DNA from: JAPWJZ01 sp041287865
Lineage (GTDB): Bacteria > Pseudomonadota > Alphaproteobacteria > Micavibrionales > UBA2020
Length of the DNA stretch: 64,000 nt
Assembly: GCA_041287865.1 (NCBI GenBank)
Contig: JBGGMV010000037.1
Span: forward strand, 1-64,000
Direction: 5' to 3'
Below are positions 57,859 through 64,000 of this stretch, one piece after another (the first letter of the stretch is position 1; every line of letters starts with the position of its first letter). A model generated the notes under the pieces. That model saw only the letters and a program-made list of their open reading frames with translations. It was not told the DNA's origin and did not search any database. Both the position numbers and the translations under genes were made by a program.

Positions 57859-59277
57859 TCAATCCGTATAAGGGTTCTTCGCGGCCTTCAGCACCATGCG
57901 AATCGGCACGGCGGGCAGGCCGAAATCGCGGCGCAGGCCGTTCACGATGAAGCGTTCATGCGTGTCGGGGTACTGGTCGGGGCGCGACAGCCACAAGGCA
58001 AAGGTCGGCGGGCGGGCCTTCAGCTGCGTAATGTAACGCAGGCGGTTCTGGCGGCCGTTGACCAGCGGCGCGGGGTTCTGCGATTCCATGGCGCGGAGCC
58101 AGCGGTTCAGCTTGTTGGTCGGCACGCGGCAGTTCCAGAGCTTGTAGGCGTCGAGCACGCCCTGCAAAACGCTTTCGACGCGCTGGCCCTTCAGCGCCGA
58201 AATCGTCACCAGCGGCACGCCTTTGACCTGCGGCAGGGATTTATCCAGCTGGTATTGAAGTTCCTCCAGCTTCGCGGCGCGGTCTTTCACGGCGTCCCAT
58301 TTATTGACGGCGATCACCAGCGCGCGGCCTTCCCGCGTGACCAGATCGCCGATCATCAGGTCTTGTTTTTCGAATTCGTTCTCGGCGTCGATCACCAGCA
58401 CGACGACCTGCGCAAGACGGATGGCGCGAAGGCTGTCTTCCACCGCCATGCGCTCGATCTCGTTCACGATTTTCGATTTACGGCGGAGACCTGCGGTATC
58501 GACAAGGCGAATCTTGCGGCCGCCGAAGGCCCAGTCCACATGCACAGCGTCGCGCGTCAGGCCCGCTTCGGGCCCTGTCATCGAGCGTTCTTCGCCCACC
58601 ATCGCGTTCAGCAGCGTCGATTTGCCGACGTTGGGGCGGCCGACGATGGCGATCTTGATCGGGTTGCTGAGGTCTTCTGCTTCTTCTTCCTCGTCGCCGA
58701 AGCCTTTTTCGTCGCCTTCGTGGTATTTCTGGAAGTAAATCTCGAGGTCTTCTTCCTGTTCTTCGGTCAGCGGCGGGTTGGCGGCGTCGACATGCGGGCG
58801 CAGCAGGTCGTAAAGATCATTCATGCCCATGCCATGCTCGGCGGAAACGGGGATCGGCTCGCCAAGGCCCAGTTCATAGGCCTCCAGCAGTCCCTGCGCC
58901 GAGGCCTTGGTGTCGCATTTATTGACGACCAGCGCCGATTTCACCTTCTGCTTGCGCAGCCACAGGGCGAAGTGCCTGTCCATCGGCGTGATGCCGGTGC
59001 GGCCATCGACGACCAGAATGGCCATATCGGCCTTTTCCAGCGCGCGTTCGGTCTGCTGGCGCATCCGCGCCTCGATCGAGGCGTCGAAATGTTCTTCCAG
59101 CCCAGCCGTGTCGATGACGCGGAATTGCAGGCCCATCAGGTTGGCATCCGCCGCGCGCCAGTCGCGCGTCAGGCCGGGGCTGTCATGCACCAGCGCCAGT
59201 TTCTTGCCGACAAGGCGGTTGAACAGCGTCGACTTGCCGACGTTGGGGCGCCCGATGATTGCTAAGGTGAATGTCAT
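57859..59277 (-). CDS. der: GTPase Der (EngA)
   Basis: A 472-residue essential double GTPase for assembly of the 50S subunit. Two G domains: the first P-loop GRPNVGKST at residues 8-16 and the second at 213-221, each with its DTAG and NKxD motifs (VVNKCD; IAVNKWD). An acidic linker of about 40 residues separates them. The KH-like domain follows (PTNKLNRWLRAME). It is the last gene of the yfgM-like - bamB - der cluster; bamB's stop is one base away from its start. Confidence 0.97.
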   Translation of the reverse strand: MTFTLAIIGRPNVGKSTLFNRLVGKKLALVHDSPGLTRDWRAADANLMGLQFRVIDTAGLEEHFDASIEARMRQQTERALEKADMAILVVDGRTGITPMDRHFALWLRKQKVKSALVVNKCDTKASAQGLLEAYELGLGEPIPVSAEHGMGMNDLYDLLRPHVDAANPPLTEEQEEDLEIYFQKYHEGDEKGFGDEEEEAEDLSNPIKIAIVGRPNVGKSTLLNAMVGEERSMTGPEAGLTRDAVHVDWAFGGRKIRLVDTAGLRRKSKIVNEIERMAVEDSLRAIRLAQVVVLVIDAENEFEKQDLMIGDLVTREGRALVIAVNKWDAVKDRAAKLEELQYQLDKSLPQVKGVPLVTISALKGQRVESVLQGVLDAYKLWNCRVPTNKLNRWLRAMESQNPAPLVNGRQNRLRYITQLKARPPTFALWLSRPDQYPDTHERFIVNGLRRDFGLPAVPIRMVLKAAKNPYTD

Positions 59278-59278
59278 T

Positions 59279-60613
59279 TCAGCGCCACGCCGTCAGGTCG
59301 CCGTCGCTGGTCAGCACGAACAGGGTATTGCCAGCCACGACGGGCGCAAGGTGAGCATCGCCGCTCAGTTCCTGCTGGCGGATGATTTTACCATCCTGCG
59401 GGTTCACCTCCACCATATGGCCACCGGAGGACACGACGATCAGCCTGCCGCCTGCCAGCACGGGGCCGGCCCAGACCATCGGCACTTCCTTGTCTTCGTC
59501 CTCGAATCTCGGCAGCGAGGTCACCCAGCGGATATCGCCGCCCTTGCGGGTCAGCGCCGTCAGCTGCTGTTCGGAGGTCAGCGCGAAAATGGTTTCGCCT
59601 GCGGGCCAGGGCGTTTCGGCGGATCCAATCTCGCGCTGCCAGATGCGCTGGCCGGAGACCTGATCCAGTGCCACCATGCGGCCCGAGAAAGACACGGCGT
59701 AAACCACGCCCTGATCGATCACCGGAAGCCCGCGAATGTCGGAGATGGAGGCCAAAGATCCCGCGCGGCGCACGGCGGAAAGGTTGTCTTCCCAGACGAT
59801 CTGGCCGTTTTCGGGGCGCAACCCGTAAATCTCGCCGCTTGAGAGCGGCAGCACGACGAGTGATTGATCCACGGCGGGCGAGGCGGAGCCCAGCAGGTTC
59901 GTCGTTTCAGATACGCCCGCGTAATTCCACAGCGGCGTACCGTCGGTGGCACTCAGCACCAGCAGGCGGTTGTCGAGCGTCACGATATAGACGCGTTCAT
60001 CCAGCACAGTGGGGGCAGAGCGCGCGGGCGAGGCGATCGATGATTTCCACAGCACCTTACCGTCTGCGGGGTTCAGCGCGTAGATGTATTTATAGCCGCT
60101 GGCGGCGAAGATCTTGCCGGAGGCGAAGGACAGCCCGCCGCCCACCGCGCCTGCGTCTTCCTCGCCCTTGGGCACGATTTTCTGTTTCCATTTGCGCTTG
60201 CCGTTTTTCACGTCAAAGGCGGAGACAAGCCCTTCGGTATCGAGCGTGAAGACAGCGCCTTCGGCCACGACGGGCGCGGCGGTCAGCGGCGTGCGGTCGT
60301 CGCCGCCCTCGCCCACGGAAACTTTCCAGGCTTTCTTCAATCCCTTGCCAAGCGCAAGGTTGCCGAGCGCATGGTTGGGATAGCCGCCGCGCTGCGGCCA
60401 GAACTGGTTCGACCATTCTTCGGGCAGCGCGACTTCTTCCGACGCGAGCTCGGGGTTCGGCACAAGTTCCTTCTGCAATTGGAGGACGGAGATGCGCTCG
60501 CCCTCGAGCGGCTTGCCCTCGGTTTCGCCGAAGTATTGTTTCAGCGTCGAGCAGCCGGAGAGCAGCCCCAGCATGGCAACGATGGCAAGCGGGCGGGTAA
60601 TACGGCTATACAA
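59279..60613 (-). CDS. bamB: Outer membrane assembly factor BamB
   Basis: A 444-residue lipoprotein with a PQQ-type eight-bladed propeller. The lipobox is LLSGC (Cys21). Blade repeats such as GKVLWKSSIASPARSAPTVLDERVYI, GTPLWNYAGVSE, GQIVWEDNL and GQRIWQREI run through the protein. BamB binds BamA and helps insert outer-membrane barrels. It lies between the yfgM-like gene and der, the usual alphaproteobacterial and gammaproteobacterial order. Confidence 0.95.
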   Translation of the reverse strand: MYSRITRPLAIVAMLGLLSGCSTLKQYFGETEGKPLEGERISVLQLQKELVPNPELASEEVALPEEWSNQFWPQRGGYPNHALGNLALGKGLKKAWKVSVGEGGDDRTPLTAAPVVAEGAVFTLDTEGLVSAFDVKNGKRKWKQKIVPKGEEDAGAVGGGLSFASGKIFAASGYKYIYALNPADGKVLWKSSIASPARSAPTVLDERVYIVTLDNRLLVLSATDGTPLWNYAGVSETTNLLGSASPAVDQSLVVLPLSSGEIYGLRPENGQIVWEDNLSAVRRAGSLASISDIRGLPVIDQGVVYAVSFSGRMVALDQVSGQRIWQREIGSAETPWPAGETIFALTSEQQLTALTRKGGDIRWVTSLPRFEDEDKEVPMVWAGPVLAGGRLIVVSSGGHMVEVNPQDGKIIRQQELSGDAHLAPVVAGNTLFVLTSDGDLTAWR

Positions 60614-60634
60614 GGCGATAACTCCTAAAACTCA

Positions 60635-61270
60635 TTATTTCGCGGTTGCGGAGCCCATGTAGAGCTCACGCAGGGTCGAGGCGCGCATGCGCACATCGTT
60701 GGGCGCGCCGCCATCCTGCGTCAGGCGCGTCAGCACCTCGGCCGCTTCCTTCATTTTATTCTCGCGGGCGTAGAGCAGCGCCTGCAGCTCCAGCGCCGAA
60801 TAGCGCCAGGTGCTCTTGGCGGTCAGGGGCGCGAGATCCTTGTGCAGCTGCGCGGGATCTTCGGCGCCAAGACTCTTGGAAACACGCAGGAGTTTGGCAA
60901 GGTCGCGGTAGGTGCTGTCGAGGCCCGAAGTGCCCTCGATCTTGCGATAGAGCGTCACGGCCTCCGCGTCCTGGCTGCGCTGGCTGTGCAAGGCGGCCGC
61001 GGTAAAGAGGGCGATGGCGCCATGGTCCTTGTCGCTTTTCAGCGCGAATTCGCCCAGCGCCTTGGTGTCATTTTCCCTTAAGACTTCCAGCAGCGCCGCC
61101 GTCTGGGTCAGGTTCTGCTTGTATTCGTGCTGCCGCCACCAGGTCAGCGCGCCGGTGAAGATAACCGCAAGGATGGCGCAGATGATGATCCAGCTGCCGT
61201 TTTCCTTCCAGAACTGCTCCAGTTTCTGCCGGCGCAGGTCGTCTTCGATTTCTTCTTCAATGTGCGTCAT
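60635..61270 (-). CDS. YfgM-like tetratricopeptide membrane protein
   Basis: A 211-residue protein with a single membrane helix (~26-46, WIIICAILAVIFTGALTWW) and a periplasmic TPR-type helical domain (TPR_21 family: GAIALFTAAALHSQRSQDAEAV, TWRYSALELQALLYARENK). E. coli YfgM is linked to the Sec/PpiD machinery and stress response. It is upstream of bamB and der in the same run, as in many proteobacteria. Its gene and the ankyrin gene at 61511 are divergent. Confidence 0.85.
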   Translation of the reverse strand: MTHIEEEIEDDLRRQKLEQFWKENGSWIIICAILAVIFTGALTWWRQHEYKQNLTQTAALLEVLRENDTKALGEFALKSDKDHGAIALFTAAALHSQRSQDAEAVTLYRKIEGTSGLDSTYRDLAKLLRVSKSLGAEDPAQLHKDLAPLTAKSTWRYSALELQALLYARENKMKEAAEVLTRLTQDGGAPNDVRMRASTLRELYMGSATAK

Positions 61271-61301
61271 GACCTTTAAAATCCTGATGGTTTAATCCCG
61301 C

Positions 61302-61330
61302 ATGCGTTGCATGCATAATTTGCAATGCAT
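61302..61330. repeat. Inverted repeat in the yfgM-like / ankyrin divergent gap
   Basis: ATGCGTTGC and GCAATGCAT are inverted with one mismatch around an 11-base spacer that itself contains TGCAT. It lies in the ~240-base divergent promoter region, about 30 bases upstream of the yfgM-like start. Operator-like; no regulator known. Confidence 0.35.
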
Positions 61331-61510
61331 ACTCGCTAAATATGGGCTTTTGGGCAAGTAAAACCGCCCCCTTTCTGTTGCCATAATGTCACTTTTGCGG
61401 CCCCATCTTGCCAATTGCCCCTTATGGGTTCATAAAAGCCTATAACCCGTTTTCAAAGCAGAGCATTTTCACTGCGCCCTGCGCAGCATTTCAAAGGGAG
61501 AAGCCCCCCG

Positions 61511-62083
61511 ATGCCGATCGAGTTTTTCAAGAAGGTCAGCGAGGCCGAAAAGGCCCGCCGCCGCGAGCAGCAGATCAATGCCGCCAACCGCCACGGCACC
61601 AACCTTTTCTTCCAGGCGATCGAGAGCAATAAGCTGGAAGAAGTGGCGAAACTGTTCCGCGAAGGCGCCGACCTGAACGCGCGCACCACCCAGCGCGGCC
61701 TGCTGGGCAATACCGCGATGGATTATTCGACGGGCGCGACGCCGCTGCACGCCGCGGCGCTGCTGGGCAATACCGAAGTGGTCGCCTTCCTGCTGGAAAA
61801 AGGCGCGAACCCCCGCGCGAAAGACGACGACGGCCATACGCCGCTCGATTACGCCATCCTGGGCCACCGTTACAACGAAGCCATCTTGCAGCGTAAAGAG
61901 GGCTCGATGTTCTCGCTGACCTCGACGGTCAACAAGGCCGCCAGCAAAGTCGGCAAATACGAAGAGATCATCACCCAGCTGCAGGGCCATGGCGCGAAGC
62001 CCGGCATGTTCGCCCTGCCCGACCGTTTCCGCCGCGACAATCCCGACGGCCCCGGTTCGTTCAACGCGCCGCCGATGCCCTAA
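61511..62083 (+). CDS. Ankyrin repeat protein
   Basis: A 190-residue protein. A basic lead (MPIEFFKKVSEAEKARRREQQ) is followed by about three ankyrin repeats (~28-120: GTNLFFQAIESNKLEEVAKLF, GATPLHAAALLGNTEVVAFLLEKGAN, GHTPLDYAIL) and a polar C-terminus with a helical span and Pro-rich end. No signal peptide. The gene is separate from the ankyrin operon at 19.5-23.5 kb. It ends base-to-base with the PP2C-like gene. Preceded by AAAGGGAG. Confidence 0.85.
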   Translation: MPIEFFKKVSEAEKARRREQQINAANRHGTNLFFQAIESNKLEEVAKLFREGADLNARTTQRGLLGNTAMDYSTGATPLHAAALLGNTEVVAFLLEKGANPRAKDDDGHTPLDYAILGHRYNEAILQRKEGSMFSLTSTVNKAASKVGKYEEIITQLQGHGAKPGMFALPDRFRRDNPDGPGSFNAPPMP

Positions 62084-64000
62084 TTACGGTTTTGGCGCGG
62101 GCGGCCTTGGCGCCGCAGGCCTTTTTTCGGGCGCCGCGCCGCCTGCTGCGGCAGCGCCCCTGGCATGGCCCGCATGGAACTGCGACTGCCCCGGCGCGGG
62201 ACCGCCCTTGAATTCCCGCACTTCACGCTTGAACAGCTCGATCTCGCGCAGCGCCCTGCGCAGCTGGGCGGCTTCTTTCTTCGCGTCCTCGATCTCGCGG
62301 GTATTGAGCCTGCCGCCGAAGAAGCTTGTCACCGCCGCGATCTGCAGCACCGGCTTGCCCGCCTTGATCAGGTCATCGTCCTTTTTAAGCTTCCTGTGGA
62401 TCGCGTCCTCGAAAGCCTTGAGGTTTTTCGGGTTGGTGAAATCGACCTCGCGCAGGTTCTTGATATGGCCGTCGGGCGTGCGCGACAGTTTTCCGTCTAT
62501 GGCCTGCGTCGGCGTGCTTTTCAGCACATAGGCAACGGCGGGCAGGGTCTTGAAATGGTAGATCGAGGGCTTGACGGGCGCGGGCTTCGGCTTGTCGAGC
62601 TGCTGCTGCAAGAGTCCGACCGCGGCTTCGCCCAGCTGGCGGATGCTGGATTTTTCAGGCGCGTATTTTTCGCCGACGGTGCGGACCGTCAACTCGCGCA
62701 CCGCTTCGCGCGCGGCGTCGCCAGCGCCAAAGCCGAAAAAGCCGGCCGCCGTTTCCGCCACTGTCGCCACGGCCTCGGCACCCGCCTTGCCGTATTCGCC
62801 TTTGTACAGGTGCGAGCCGACGTTATAGGCCCCGTACCCGAAGCTCACCACGCTGCCGACGACCGGGATTTTCCGGCTGACAAAGCCCGCGGCCTTCGCA
62901 AGGGGCGCCACTTTTCGCGTAAACGACGCCACCGCTTTGTATGTTTTGGGCGACAAGGCGACGTCGGTGAGGGCGCTGACGGTCGCGCCCTTCACGTCGC
63001 CCTGCGCCAGCTGCAGGGCGATCGACGCGCCGCTGGTCGCATGGCCGCCATGGCGGTCGAGCTTGGTGCGGACCCCGCCGATGCGCGAGACGACGCCCGG
63101 CTTGGCAGCGCCGCCGCCTGATCCCGCCTGCGGCGCGGCCGCCTTGCGCGGTTCGGGGGCTTCTGGTTTCGGGGTGGGCTTGGGCGGCGCCGCAGCTTTC
63201 GGCGGCGCGGCGTCAGCCTTGGGCGGCGTTTTGCGCGGCGCAGCGCCACCGGCATCGCCGTCCGAATCGTTTTTCGGCGGCGCGGGTTTGGCGGCAGCGG
63301 GCTTCGCGGCTGGTTCTGCTGCGGGTTTGATCTCCGGCTTGGCATCCGGCTTGAACACAGCGGCGGGATTTTTCGCGCGGGCAAGGTCGACGTCCCGCGT
63401 GGCAATATGGTCAAGTTCCGCGCGCGCGACCAGCTTCACGGGTTCTGCGCCCGGCACGGCCTCCGGTAAATGTTTTGCGAGCGCGTCGGATACGTCTCCC
63501 GCGCCCACCTCGTGCCCCACGCCGTCGAAAACGGCCAGCAGGACGCTCTTGCCCTGCAGGTCGGTGTTGGTGTCGAGCCGCAGCACAGCCGCTGTCGTGT
63601 TATCCTTCGATCCCAGCGCGGTCGCGCGTTCCGACAGGAAACGGGAAATATCCGCCGTTTCCGGATTGGATTTCAGGTGGGCTTCGAGCTCGATCCCGAG
63701 CGCTTCCTGGAAGCTCTTGCGCGTATCGCCTTCGCCCCGCGCCGGGCTCTTCGTATAGCCATCGATGACGCCGTCGGAAATATTGATGACGAAAGCCTTC
63801 TCGCCGGCGGGTATATCGATGCTCTTGGTCAGCATGAAATTCCCGCCGCGCTGCGCGCCCTCGCCGAAGCCGGTTGCGCCTTTCATACTGGCCGGCGCCT
63901 TCAACTCCTTGCCGTTGACGTCGTAGATCGAGACGTTGTTGTTGGCGTCGACGCTGGCGATCAGCGTGGTTGAATCGCCGCGCAGACCGGCCACCAGATC
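62084..64000 (-). CDS. C-terminal part of a large PP2C-like protein with hydrophobic domain
   Basis: At least 638 residues; the start lies beyond the right edge, because codons run on through 63994 without a start context. In order: a PP2C-like phosphatase half with LRGDSTTLIASV, the INISDGVIDGY aspartate motif and GSKDNTTAAVLRL (the closing DN motif); then VLLAVFDGVGHEVGAGDVSD, which looks like the opening VFDGHGG motif of PP2C; then a Pro/Ala/Lys-rich linker (about residues 225-315 of the visible part); then a Gly/Ala-rich helical domain with hydrophobic stretches (~330-440); and a basic Pro-rich end. Function unknown. Phosphatase activity is inferred only from the metal motifs. Confidence 0.65.
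   Translation of the reverse strand, partial: DLVAGLRGDSTTLIASVDANNNVSIYDVNGKELKAPASMKGATGFGEGAQRGGNFMLTKSIDIPAGEKAFVINISDGVIDGYTKSPARGEGDTRKSFQEALGIELEAHLKSNPETADISRFLSERATALGSKDNTTAAVLRLDTNTDLQGKSVLLAVFDGVGHEVGAGDVSDALAKHLPEAVPGAEPVKLVARAELDHIATRDVDLARAKNPAAVFKPDAKPEIKPAAEPAAKPAAAKPAPPKNDSDGDAGGAAPRKTPPKADAAPPKAAAPPKPTPKPEAPEPRKAAAPQAGSGGGAAKPGVVSRIGGVRTKLDRHGGHATSGASIALQLAQGDVKGATVSALTDVALSPKTYKAVASFTRKVAPLAKAAGFVSRKIPVVGSVVSFGYGAYNVGSHLYKGEYGKAGAEAVATVAETAAGFFGFGAGDAAREAVRELTVRTVGEKYAPEKSSIRQLGEAAVGLLQQQLDKPKPAPVKPSIYHFKTLPAVAYVLKSTPTQAIDGKLSRTPDGHIKNLREVDFTNPKNLKAFEDAIHRKLKKDDDLIKAGKPVLQIAAVTSFFGGRLNTREIEDAKKEAAQLRRALREIELFKREVREFKGGPAPGQSQFHAGHARGAAAAGGAAPEKRPAAPRPPAPKP

Noticed and set aside
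57742..59265. Long plus-strand open frame (507 codons) opposite der
   Set aside because: It is the antisense shadow of der, a strongly recognised essential gene; high GC content keeps such frames open. The product has no family likeness.

Overview
The window is a dense, GC-rich stretch of bacterial chromosome from an alphaproteobacterium. The lineage call rests on several family and neighbourhood signatures: a short HprK next to RapZ, a mannose-type EIIA, HPr and enzyme I; a DivL-type kinase next to ahcY; an NDUFA12 - MlaD - DUF2155 - aat block; ihfB next to lapA; and the yfgM-like - bamB - der order. The genus cannot be fixed from the sequence. I see no rRNA, tRNA, CRISPR array, prophage or insertion sequence.

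Layout. 1-4.5 kb: yqgE, an acetyltransferase and envelope genes (L,D-transpeptidase, small lipoprotein, AmiC-type amidase). 4.5-7.8 kb: RNase E with a long structured leader. 7.8-19 kb: a mostly minus-strand block of ridA, pyrF, accD, folC, hprK, rapZ, EIIA, HPr, enzyme I, ahcY and divL. It carries a PTS-type regulatory phosphorelay with no sugar permease in view. 19.5-26 kb: accessory region with four translationally coupled ankyrin genes, converging on an intact gene for a ribonucleotide-reductase-like (NrdJ) protein that has lost its catalytic cysteines. 26-29 kb: NDUFA12, MlaD, DUF2155, aat. 29-34.9 kb: a CorA/ZntB transporter, FixH-like protein, acetyltransferases, an old yellow enzyme, small kinase, MFS transporter and OsmC/Ohr protein. 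35-38.3 kb: a FecR-domain protein coupled to two paralogous histidine-rich membrane proteins. 38.3-40.7 kb: NUDIX, lapA, ihfB, ubiH-type hydroxylase. 40.8-48.9 kb: tandem-paralog region (two vgr-related HExxH proteins; two duplicated-domain helical proteins around a 98-residue protein), plus argE and an N-formylglutamate amidohydrolase. 49-57 kb: site-2 protease, pyrE, PilZ, rpmI-rplT, radA, cvpA, SDR and a CDF transporter. 57.2-57.85 kb: an AT-richer foreign-looking gene between two inverted copies of a palindromic repeat. 57.9-64 kb: der, bamB, a yfgM-like gene, another ankyrin protein and the C-terminal part of a large PP2C-like protein running off the right edge.

The main novelty candidates are the NrdJ-derived pseudoenzyme at 23494-26049 with its converging ankyrin operon (one protein of which is built from five ~123-residue super-repeats), the FecR/His-rich membrane trio, the nested duplication at 45261-48324, the repeat-bounded gene at 57.2-57.8 kb, and a PP2C-like protein with an unusual motif order. 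Housekeeping genes are otherwise intact and tightly packed; many neighbours overlap by 1-8 bases, which indicates translational coupling.
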